Below, piece by piece: positions 1 through 9,639 of a stretch of DNA of 16,228 bases (position 1 is its first letter; every line of letters starts with the position of its first letter). Origin of the DNA: 34-65-8 sp964516135. Its GTDB lineage: Bacteria; Pseudomonadota; Alphaproteobacteria; Sphingomonadales; Sphingomonadaceae. Both the position numbers and the translations under genes were made by a program. The stretch is from assembly GCA_964516135.1 (NCBI GenBank), contig CAZEWN010000032.1, positions 1 through 16,228 on the forward strand, read 5' to 3'. Under the pieces are notes generated by a model that was given only the letters and a program-made list of their open reading frames with translations, had not been told where the DNA came from and did not search any database.

Positions 1-3509
<3,509 letters not shown>

Positions 3510-3534
3510 ACTTCCCACGTTGCCGATGTGATCG

Positions 3535-3579
3535 GCCCCGCTGGTGTTCCCCATTCCCGGGAACGCCAGCGGGGCTTTT
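3535..3579 (+). terminator. Rho-independent terminator after rpoC
   Basis: A ten-base GC-rich arm GCCCCGCTGG (3535-3544) pairs perfectly with CCAGCGGGGC (3566-3575). A T-G wobble follows, then a further six pairs (GTTCCC with GGGAAC) closing a seven-base loop. A TTTTCCTT run starts at 3576. It lies 25 bases after the rpoC stop codon. This is a textbook strong intrinsic terminator and separates rpoC from the genes downstream. Confidence 0.95.
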
Positions 3580-3616
3580 CCTTGCCCAGCCTTGATGATC
3601 TTGCCATCCTGACGAG

Positions 3617-4081
3617 GTGTCTCGCCTGGCCCTTTCCTTAGCATCCACGCTCTTGCTCGCCTCGGGTTGCAGCCCCGATGAGGCAGGTAGTCAACCGGAT
3701 GCGGCTGTCGATCGCGGCGCGCATCCGGTGCCTTCCGGTCGGCATGATGGTGGTGCGGCACCCGGCTCGCTGGTCGGCGAATATCGTGTCGCGGGGGCTG
3801 GGGGGATCGAGGTCGATCTGGGGTGGGCGATCACCCTCTCAATCACTTCCGAAACCATTTCGCTGCAATCACAATGCCTTACGCCTTCATGGCGATATCA
3901 ATACCGTGGCGGAGCCCTTTCGACGCAGGCCATCGCCGATCCCGTTTGCGAGCGGGCATATGCTCCGGTGGAGCAGGCGGCGCTCGGTGCGCTCGATCAG
4001 GCGACCAGTGCCCGGATGACCGAGGCCAATGCACTGGTGCTCGATGGTCCGGGCGGCAGCCTCACGCTGTTCTCGCAATAG
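3617..4081 (+). CDS. Small putative lipoprotein, META/HslJ-like
   Basis: A 154-residue protein with a lipoprotein signal: a short basic start (MSR), a hydrophobic stretch, then lipobox L-A-S-G-C with the lipidated cysteine at residue 18. A low-complexity linker rich in Ala, Gly and Pro runs to about residue 50. A compact domain follows (about 52-154) that starts with L-V-G-E-Y-R-V and has two cysteines (87 and 111) that could pair. The pattern of an opening strand, a central Cys, a later Cys followed by a helix, and a closing L-x-L-x-G strand pair recalls META/HslJ domains, but I judged this by eye. The start is GTG with only a weak ribosome site; no better start preserves the signal peptide. 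It lies between the rpoC terminator and gltX, 26 bases ahead of gltX, and may be cotranscribed with it. Function unknown; likely inner- or outer-membrane anchored. Confidence 0.75.
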   Translation: MSRLALSLASTLLLASGCSPDEAGSQPDAAVDRGAHPVPSGRHDGGAAPGSLVGEYRVAGAGGIEVDLGWAITLSITSETISLQSQCLTPSWRYQYRGGALSTQAIADPVCERAYAPVEQAALGALDQATSARMTEANALVLDGPGGSLTLFSQ

Positions 4082-4107
4082 CGTGCCCACCGCGCTAACG
4101 GCGGCAC

Positions 4108-5457
4108 ATGACTGTTACCCGCTTTGCCCCGTCTCCGACCGGGCGCCTGCATGTCGGCAATATCCGGACTGCGCTCCATAACTGGATGCTGGCAAGGAAG
4201 GCCGGTGGGCGCTTCCTTCTGCGAATCGATGACACGGACGCGGCCCGCAGTCGCGAGGAATATGTCACCGCGATCCGCGCCGATCTTGCATGGCTGGGCA
4301 TCGTGCCGGACGGGGAGGAACGTCAATCCGAGCGCCTGCATATCTACGAGGAGGCGTTCGAGGCGTTACGCGCGGCCGGGCGCGTCTATCCATGCTGGGA
4401 GACGGCGCACGAACTTGAGCTCAAGCGCAAGATTGCCCTCGGTCGAGGGTTGCCCCCGGTATACGATCGCGCGGCGCTGGCGCTATCCGCCGAGGACCGC
4501 GCGGCGAAGGAAGCGGCAGGCGACCGTCCCCACTGGCGGTTTCTGCTGAACCATGAAGAGCCGATCGCGTGGCAGGATGGCGTGCGCGGACCGCAGAAGT
4601 TCGATCCGTCGCAGCTATCCGATCCGGTCGTACGGCGGGCTGACGGGTCCTGGCTCTACATGTTGCCGAGTGCGGTGGACGATATCCGCATGGGCATCAC
4701 GCACGTCCTGCGGGGCGAAGACCATGTTTCCAATACGGCATCGCAAATACAAATGTTTACCGCGCTTCATGCTGCGGGCTTCGGTGCAGCAAACGCGATG
4801 CCGATGTTCGCGCATGAGGCTCTGCTGGTGGGAAGCGAGGGCAAGCTGTCAAAGCGGTTCGGCTCACTTGGCTGCGATGCCTTCCGCGAGCGCGGGATCG
4901 AGCCTGCGGCGTTGATCGCGCTGCTTGCGCGCTTGGGCACTTCGCTGCCAGTGGAACCGATTGCACAGCGAAGCATGCTGGTCGAGACGTTCGATCTTGC
5001 CACTTTCGGCCGCGCCCCGGCGCGGTTCGATGAGGCGGAGCTGGAGCGGTTGAACGCTGCGATTGTCCACCAGTTGGAGCATGCCGAGGTGGCCGACCGC
5101 CTGCCCGCCGGGATGGACGAGGCAGGCTGGCATGCGATACGGCCAAACATCGCGCACGTCGGCGAGGCGGCGCACTGGTGGCGCCTTGTCACTGGGCCGA
5201 TTGCGGCGCCAGCGTTCGATGCGGATGATCGCGCTTACCTGGCCCATGCGGCCGACCTGCTCACATGGGGAGATGATCCCTGGCACGCTCTTACCGCCGC
5301 GTTGAAGCAAACCACGGGGCGCAAGGGCAAGCAGCTGTTCCTGCCGCTGCGCCAGGCTCTGACGGGGATGGACCATGGGCCCGAAATGGCCCAGCTGCTC
5401 GGCCTGATTGGCGCCGAAGAGGCGCGTGCCCGACTGCGCAACGCCGCCGAAGGCTGA
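4108..5457 (+). CDS. gltX: Glutamyl-tRNA synthetase (class I)
   Basis: Charges tRNA with glutamate in the cytoplasm. The 449-residue protein begins with the ATP-site signature R-F-A-P-S-P-T-G and the HIGH-equivalent H-V-G-N at residues 15-18. The KMSKS-equivalent K-L-S-K-R is at 246-250. The catalytic core carries L-R-I-D-D-T-D (about 38-44) and L-R-G-E-D-H (about 207-212). A full-length C-terminal anticodon-binding region rules out the short GluQ (tRNA-modifying) paralogue, which ends near 300 residues. Many alphaproteobacteria keep two GltX proteins, one of which serves tRNA-Gln ahead of amidation by GatCAB. Which tRNA this copy prefers cannot be read from the sequence. The start is ATG, with a modest G-rich region upstream. 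The gene runs convergently into the RraA-like remnant, with 21 bases between stop codons. Confidence 0.96.
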   Translation: MTVTRFAPSPTGRLHVGNIRTALHNWMLARKAGGRFLLRIDDTDAARSREEYVTAIRADLAWLGIVPDGEERQSERLHIYEEAFEALRAAGRVYPCWETAHELELKRKIALGRGLPPVYDRAALALSAEDRAAKEAAGDRPHWRFLLNHEEPIAWQDGVRGPQKFDPSQLSDPVVRRADGSWLYMLPSAVDDIRMGITHVLRGEDHVSNTASQIQMFTALHAAGFGAANAMPMFAHEALLVGSEGKLSKRFGSLGCDAFRERGIEPAALIALLARLGTSLPVEPIAQRSMLVETFDLATFGRAPARFDEAELERLNAAIVHQLEHAEVADRLPAGMDEAGWHAIRPNIAHVGEAAHWWRLVTGPIAAPAFDADDRAYLAHAADLLTWGDDPWHALTAALKQTTGRKGKQLFLPLRQALTGMDHGPEMAQLLGLIGAEEARARLRNAAEG

Positions 5458-5478
5458 ATTGTGCTGCCGTGCCGCCGG

Positions 5479-5856
5479 TCACGGGGCGGTGCCGTCGATC
5501 CATTCGACACCGAGGCGCTCGACCATAGTGCGACCGCCGCGCAGATCGAACAGTGTCAGCGGCGGCACCAGCTTGCGTTTCGCTTCCATCAGTTGGGCGC
5601 TGCGTTCCTCGGCATGCGCGATCACGCTGCCGATTATGCTCGCCATGGTATCGGTGCCTTCAGGCAGGACGGTCACGGCCGGTCCGCAGATACGCCATTC
5701 GCGGTTGGCAAGCGGCTTGATTGCGGGATCGACCAGCCACGGCTTTCGGACGCACACCGCCGCGACAGTTTCCACCCAGACAGAACGATAACGCGCGACC
5801 AAGGCCGGATCGGGTCGGTCGATATTGGCATGGACCCGATGCGCGCGCGTGCTCAT
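5479..5856 (-). pseudogene. RraA/HMG-aldolase-family remnant with central deletion
   Basis: A 125-residue reading frame. Residues 8-66 match the start of the RraA/4-hydroxy-4-methyl-2-oxoglutarate aldolase family: a D-P-A-L-V segment, then L-V-D-P-A-I-K-P-L (41-49) and G-P-A-V-T-V-L (58-64). Residues about 72-121 match its end: A-E-E-R helix, K-R-K-L, then a closing L-G-V-E-W-I-D. Family members are usually 210-240 residues. The middle, which holds the glycine-rich substrate loop and the catalytic Arg-Asp pair, is absent, as though about 100 residues were removed in frame near residues 70-75 (DNA about 5635-5650). The ATG at 5856 is chosen because GAGGAG (5866-5871) sits nine bases upstream; reading further upstream in the frame gives no family-like sequence. 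Without its active site it should not be an aldolase. It could be a decayed gene or a small protein with another role. Family assignment is from memory of conserved blocks. Confidence 0.6.
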
Positions 5857-5865
5857 GCAGGATCG

Positions 5866-5871
5866 CTCCTC
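5866..5871 (-). promoter_or_regulatory. Ribosome binding site fixing the start of the RraA-like remnant
   Basis: On the minus strand this reads GAGGAG, nine bases before the ATG at 5856. It is a strong Shine-Dalgarno match. It supports that start over the longer reading of the same frame, which would begin near 6030. Its survival suggests that the gene's deletion is recent or that the short product is still made. Confidence 0.6.
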
Positions 5872-6044
5872 TGTTGTCGCCAACCCGGCTTCGTACGAGG
5901 CCGACGGCGGAGTTGGGAGACTGGACCAGCGCTGCCGGTATGCAACAGTGGCGCCCCGTGCTACCCAGCAGGCGATAACCGACGCCGTCCATGTGCGGGA
6001 TGCCATTGCGGCACGCGCCTGAGGGGCCACACCTCAATTCAGGC

Positions 6045-6072
6045 TTGCAACCGCGATTGGTCAGGACAATAC
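6045..6072 (+). promoter_or_regulatory. Candidate promoter of the ExuR-like regulator
   Basis: A -35-like TTGCAA (6045-6050) is followed after 16 bases by CAATAC (6067-6072), a poor -10 match. Transcription would begin only a few bases before the start codon. The FadR-type palindrome at 6058-6068 lies in the spacer, as at the exuT promoter. Weak on sequence alone; supported mainly by that parallel. Confidence 0.35.
6058..6068 (+). promoter_or_regulatory. Candidate FadR-type operator upstream of exuR-like gene
   Basis: The bases TGGTCAGGACA match eight of the ten fixed positions of the FadR-subfamily consensus TGGTC-N-GACCA. The site lies 21 bases before the ATG at 6090. The flanks read ATTGG...CAAT, extending the symmetry. 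The family of the adjacent regulator and a sister site at 9592-9602 make autoregulation plausible, but this is inference. Confidence 0.45.
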
Positions 6073-6089
6073 ACGTTGCCGTGAGCACC

Positions 6090-6842
6090 ATGCCAAAGCC
6101 TTCGACCCGCCTCTATCAGGCGCTGGCGGAAAAGATTTCCCGCCTGATCACTACTGGCAAGTTCGTACCGGGCGAGCGCCTTCCCGCGGAGCGAGAGCTT
6201 GCGGCGATGTTCAATGTCAGCCGCCCAACCGTGCGCGAAGCGATCATTGCTCTCGAGATCGAAGGGCTGGTGGAGGTCCGGATCGGTTCGGGCGTTTATG
6301 TCATTTCCAGACGGCCGACGCGCGAAGGGGTGGAGCGCGATATTGGCGCCTTTGAACTGACCGAGGCGCGTATCCTGATCGAGGGCGAGGCGGCCGCGCT
6401 CGCCGCCGCCAATATCACGGACGCCGAGCTGGCCGAACTCGACCGCCTGCTCATCGAAATGGAGGCCGCAAACCGCAAGGGCTCCGACAAGGGCGAGATG
6501 GTGGACAAGCGGTTCCACGAATTCATCGCCGCCTGTACCCGCAACGGCGCCATGCAGGCCTCGGTCGAACACCTGTGGATGATCCGCAATCGCTCGCCGC
6601 AGTGCCTGCTCACGCTCGAAAAATCGCGCGGGAAGGGGTATATGCCGGTGATCGAGGAGCATCGCCGGATCGTCGAATCCCTGCGAACCCGCGATCCGGC
6701 GCGCGCGCGCACCGCAATGCGCGACCACCTGAGCCGCGTGCTGGAATACCTGCTTGATTCGACCGAAACCGAAGCGATCGAGGAAGCGCGTGCCAAGGCG
6801 GCGGCACAGCGTGATCGCTATCAGGTCAGCGGGCGGCTCTAG
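6090..6842 (+). CDS. exuR: GntR/FadR-family hexuronate regulator (ExuR/UxuR-like)
   Basis: A 250-residue transcription factor. The N-terminal winged helix (about 7-72) has the GntR pattern: L-Y-Q, then G-E-R-L-P-A-E-R-E-L, then S-R-P-T-V-R-E-A-I and a G-S-G-V-Y-V wing. The C-terminal FCD ligand domain (about 88-225) keeps the metal- or ligand-binding set D139, H143, H191 and H213. E-A-R-x-L-I-E and A-A-x-x-I-T near 93-110, and a closing D-R-Y, are close to E. coli ExuR and UxuR (about 257 residues). Such proteins repress uronate genes and release DNA when a hexuronate or intermediate binds. The start is uncertain: ATG at 6090 and GTG at 6081 differ by three residues, and neither has a strong ribosome site. 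Longer readings from 5991 add non-family sequence. It runs convergently into the GH28 lipoprotein gene with three bases between stops. Specificity between ExuR and UxuR types is not resolved. Confidence 0.88.
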   Translation: MPKPSTRLYQALAEKISRLITTGKFVPGERLPAERELAAMFNVSRPTVREAIIALEIEGLVEVRIGSGVYVISRRPTREGVERDIGAFELTEARILIEGEAAALAAANITDAELAELDRLLIEMEAANRKGSDKGEMVDKRFHEFIAACTRNGAMQASVEHLWMIRNRSPQCLLTLEKSRGKGYMPVIEEHRRIVESLRTRDPARARTAMRDHLSRVLEYLLDSTETEAIEEARAKAAAQRDRYQVSGRL

Positions 6843-6845
6843 CCG

Positions 6846-8264
6846 CTAGTGCCGCTTGCCCGGTGCCCACGGCACCGCATCGGCAAGCGTTACAGAGCGC
6901 CCGTTCATCATTACGCTATCCAGCACGATGTTCGTGCCATGGCTGAGTTCAATCGGCGTGGTGGCCTCGTCAATCACCATTCGGCGTACCAGCACATCAT
7001 GCACCGGCGCAGTCGGGTGCCCCTGGATGGCGAGGCCGTAGTCGGCCTTGGCGACGCGAAAATTTTCGACCGTGACGCGGCCGAAATCGGGCGGCGCGTT
7101 CCCGCCGCGATAGCTGTGGTAATCGTTGGTGAAGATGACGGCAGCGGCCGTTTCGCCGATCTCGAAATTTCGGGCGTGAACATCGCGGATCATCCCGCCG
7201 CGATCGAGATTGGCCTTGAAATAGAGCGCGTGGTTGGACTTGGCGATCCGCCAGTTCTCGATCCACACGTCGCGCACGCCGCCCGACATCTCGCTGCCAA
7301 TCGCCACCGCGCCGCCGATCGTACCGCCATAGATGCAGTTGCGGACCACGATCTGCTCGCTGGGGATGCCAACGCGCCAGCCATCCTGGTCGCGCCCCGA
7401 TTTGATCGCGACCCCATCGTCGCCGACCTCGAAGGTGCAGTTCTCGATCAAGACGCGGCGCGAGCTGTCGGGATCGACGCCGTCGCTGTTGATGTGCAGG
7501 CTGATGCAGCGGATGCCGCGCACGGTTACATCCTGGCAATAGACCGGGTGGACCATCCAGAAGGGCGAATCCCTCAGCGTAACGCCTTCGATCAGCACGC
7601 GTTCGCACTGGTGGAACTGGACGAAGTGGGGGCGTAGGCGGCGTTCCCCGGTAAATACGCGCTCGGCCACTGGCACACCGTCGCGGCCAAAATCACGCAG
7701 CAGGCGCTGGATCGGCCCCTGATCCTTGCGCCATGGGAGGAAGTTCGCTTCGCCCTGGCCGTCGATCGTGCCTGGACCGGTCACCGCGACGTCATGGGCG
7801 CGGTGGGCGTAGATCATCGGGGAATAGGACCAGACGTCGGTCCCCTCCCACCGGGTCAGCACAGCCGGAAGGTATTTGTCCGCATTGCCGAGGAAGCGCA
7901 GCGTGGCACCTTCCTGAAGGTGGAGTTCTATCCCGCTCCGCAGGTGGATCGGGCCGTCGCTGAGCCAAACGCCCGCGCCGAGCACCACGCGTCCGCCCCC
8001 GTCAGCGTGGAGCGTCTCGACGGCCGACTGGATGGCCGGGCGGGCATCCTGCCCTTCGGCAACGGCGGCGACGACGCTCTGGCGGGCCGGAATGACGGGT
8101 GGCCGCACACTCTTCGCGATCGTTTCCGCCCGGCTCCAGTCGGGAAAGCCGAACGGGGCCGCGCTGTCCGCCAGGGTGTGCCGACAGCCGGCGAGGACGA
8201 GCGCCAGCGATGTACCGGCGCCTGCCAGCAATGTCCTGCGCGAAATCGCTATTTCCCGGGGCAT
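6846..8264 (-). CDS. Tat-exported GH28 lipoprotein (polygalacturonase-like)
   Basis: A 472-residue right-handed beta-helix glycoside hydrolase of family 28, which typically hydrolyses alpha-galacturonide links in pectin. The N-terminus has a twin-arginine motif (S-R-R-T-L-L, 8-13), a hydrophobic stretch, and lipobox L-A-G-C with the cysteine at 27. It is therefore predicted to be folded, Tat-exported and lipid-anchored. Family motifs are N-S-D-G (259-262, catalytic Asp 261) and G-D-D-G (281-284). I-G-S-E-M-S-G-G-V (322-330) is characteristic of bacterial exo-polygalacturonase-like proteins. The usual G-H-G before that block reads I-G-G (316-318), so the conserved histidine is missing. The R-I-K motif appears as Y-F-K (348-350), keeping the lysine. 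The start ATG overlaps the exuT stop as TGATG, so translation is probably coupled. It acts in the periplasm or at the surface to feed ExuT. Family is secure; exact substrate is not. Confidence 0.9.
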   Translation of the reverse strand: MPREIAISRRTLLAGAGTSLALVLAGCRHTLADSAAPFGFPDWSRAETIAKSVRPPVIPARQSVVAAVAEGQDARPAIQSAVETLHADGGGRVVLGAGVWLSDGPIHLRSGIELHLQEGATLRFLGNADKYLPAVLTRWEGTDVWSYSPMIYAHRAHDVAVTGPGTIDGQGEANFLPWRKDQGPIQRLLRDFGRDGVPVAERVFTGERRLRPHFVQFHQCERVLIEGVTLRDSPFWMVHPVYCQDVTVRGIRCISLHINSDGVDPDSSRRVLIENCTFEVGDDGVAIKSGRDQDGWRVGIPSEQIVVRNCIYGGTIGGAVAIGSEMSGGVRDVWIENWRIAKSNHALYFKANLDRGGMIRDVHARNFEIGETAAAVIFTNDYHSYRGGNAPPDFGRVTVENFRVAKADYGLAIQGHPTAPVHDVLVRRMVIDEATTPIELSHGTNIVLDSVMMNGRSVTLADAVPWAPGKRH

Positions 8265-9544
8265 CAGTCGATCTTCGCCGGTTCGAGGCGCGGATTGATC
8301 AAGTGAATGATCAGCAGCGCGAACAGGTACATCGAGCCGATGAGCAGGAAGATCGGCGTGTAGCTACCCGTGCTCTCCAGCACGTAGCCGGCATATTGCG
8401 CCATCAACATGCCGCCGATAGCGCCCGCCGTGCCACCGAGCCCGACTACCGAGGCGACCGCGCGGCGCGGCATCGTGTCGCTGGCCAGCGTGAACAGGTT
8501 CGCGGACCAGCCCTGGTGCGCGGCGGCGGCCAGACCGATGATGGCAACCGCGATGAACAGGTTTTCGGCATAGATCGCGAGGCTGACGGGCAGGACGCAC
8601 AGCGCGCAGATCAGCATCGCGAACTTGCGGCCCGCGTTGATCGACCAGCCCCGCTTTATCAGGAATGAAGAATACCAGCCCCCCGCGATGCTGCCGACAT
8701 CGGCGAGCAGGTAAATCGCGACCAGCGGCGGGCCGAAGGTCTTGAGGTCGAGGCCATAATTCTTGCCAAAGAAATCCGGCAGCCAGAACAGGAAGAACCA
8801 CCAGATCGGATCGGTCATGAACTTGCCGATGGCAAAGGCCCATGTCTGGCGGTGTTTCGCCAGCTCGCGCCACTTGATCTTGCTGTCGCCCTCAATCGGG
8901 TCACTGCGGATGAAAGCAAGCTCTGCAGGCGAGACACGCGGGCTTTCCTCGGGCTGGCGGTAATAGAAGAACCACGCAACCAGCCAGAGGAAGCCCAGCG
9001 CGCCGGTGATAAGGAACGCCGCCTGCCAGCCGAGCGCCAGGTCGATCACCAGCCACGGCACCAGCAGCGGGGTGATGATCGCGCCCACGTTCGACCCGCT
9101 GTTGAACAGGCCGGTCGCAAAGGCGCGCTCCTTCTTGGGGAACCAGTCGGCGGTGGCGCGGATCGCGGCGGGGAAATTGCCCGCCTCGCCAATGCCCAGG
9201 CCGAAGCGAGCGAGGGCGAAGGTGGCGACGCTGGATGCGGCCGCGTGGGCCATGCCGAAGAAGCTCCACACCGCCACCGCGATGGCATAGCCCCAGCGGA
9301 CCCCGACGATGTCGATCATGCGGCCGACGGTGACGAGGCCGATGGCATAGGCGGCCTGGAACCAGAACACGATGTCGGCATAATCCTGCTCCGACCAGCC
9401 GAACTCCGCGCTCAACGTGGGCTTGAGAATGCCGATGATCTGGCGATCGATGTAGTTGATCGTCGTCGCGAGAAAGAGGAGCGCGCAGATGACCCAGCGG
9501 TGGCGCGTCATTGCGCCCGAAGCACTGGTTGCAGCCTGTTCCAT
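8264..9544 (-). CDS. exuT: Hexuronate MFS transporter, ExuT-type
   Basis: A 426-residue inner-membrane proton symporter of the anion:cation symporter (ACS) family of the major facilitator superfamily, predicted to import galacturonate and/or glucuronate. About 12 hydrophobic segments are visible in two halves, with a central charged loop near 200-230. Diagnostic stretches are N-Y-I-D-R-Q (30-35), G-I-G-E-A-G-N-F-P (117-125) and the adjoining A-D-W-F-P-K-K-E-R (132-140), as in ExuT proteins. The ATG at 9544 is preceded by GGGAG at good spacing. It is the first gene of a two-gene unit with the GH28 lipoprotein, from a promoter at 9585-9611 with a FadR-type operator inside it. Closely related ACS carriers move other sugar acids, but the neighbouring GH28 and ExuR-like genes favour hexuronate. 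Confidence 0.9.
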   Translation of the reverse strand: MEQAATSASGAMTRHRWVICALLFLATTINYIDRQIIGILKPTLSAEFGWSEQDYADIVFWFQAAYAIGLVTVGRMIDIVGVRWGYAIAVAVWSFFGMAHAAASSVATFALARFGLGIGEAGNFPAAIRATADWFPKKERAFATGLFNSGSNVGAIITPLLVPWLVIDLALGWQAAFLITGALGFLWLVAWFFYYRQPEESPRVSPAELAFIRSDPIEGDSKIKWRELAKHRQTWAFAIGKFMTDPIWWFFLFWLPDFFGKNYGLDLKTFGPPLVAIYLLADVGSIAGGWYSSFLIKRGWSINAGRKFAMLICALCVLPVSLAIYAENLFIAVAIIGLAAAAHQGWSANLFTLASDTMPRRAVASVVGLGGTAGAIGGMLMAQYAGYVLESTGSYTPIFLLIGSMYLFALLIIHLINPRLEPAKID

Positions 9545-9584
9545 CGCGCTCTCCCGGTCAACGACTTGCCATTATCGAGGGCGG

Positions 9585-9611
9585 GCTATAGAGGTCAGGC
9601 CAATCTGTCAA
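9585..9611 (-). promoter_or_regulatory. Promoter of exuT-GH28
   Basis: On the minus strand a perfect -35 TTGACA (9606-9611) is followed after 15 bases by TATAGC (9585-9590), a fair -10. Transcription would start about 33 bases ahead of the exuT ATG. The short spacer suggests an intrinsically weak or activator-tuned promoter. The GH28 gene on the plus strand starts at 9640, and the TATAGA box read in that direction (9587-9592), with TTGCCA at 9566-9571, could serve it, so the two promoters may share this site. Confidence 0.55.
9592..9602 (-). promoter_or_regulatory. Candidate FadR-type operator between exuT and GH28
   Basis: On the minus strand the bases read TGGCCTGACCT, matching eight of ten fixed positions of TGGTC-N-GACCA. 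On the plus strand, GGTCAGG-C-CAAT (9593-9604) differs by one base from GGTCAGG-A-CAAT at 6059-6070 upstream of the regulator gene. It lies wholly within the exuT promoter spacer, where a bound repressor would block polymerase in both directions. Inferred target of the ExuR-like protein. Confidence 0.5.
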
Positions 9612-9639
9612 ACCTTCTTGTCCAATTGAGGCTTCCATA

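Noticed and set aside
5474..5505. Possible short hairpin between gltX and the RraA-like remnant
   Set aside because: Only a five-pair CCGCC/GGCGG stem with no T-run, mostly inside coding sequence; expected by chance at this GC content.
5857..6030. N-terminal extension of the RraA-like remnant, or a separate gene, in the space upstream of it
   Set aside because: No ribosome site supports a start near 6030, the sequence shows no family similarity, and a strong GAGGAG points to 5856. I see no other gene in 5857-6044.
5991..6089. Longer start for the ExuR-like regulator at 5991
   Set aside because: The extra 33 residues run through the candidate promoter and operator and do not resemble the family, whose N-terminus starts a few residues before L-Y-Q.
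6833..6846. Perfect inverted repeat GCGGCT-CT-AGCCGC spanning the stops of the regulator and GH28 genes
   Set aside because: As a hairpin it has only about five pairs with a four-base loop, and there is no T-run on either strand. It may help end transcripts but is too weak to call a terminator.
6849..7637. A 262-codon plus-strand frame opposite the GH28 lipoprotein gene
   Set aside because: It is a shadow of a gene with clear GH28 motifs, and its repetitive Ala/Asp/His composition mirrors the antisense codons.
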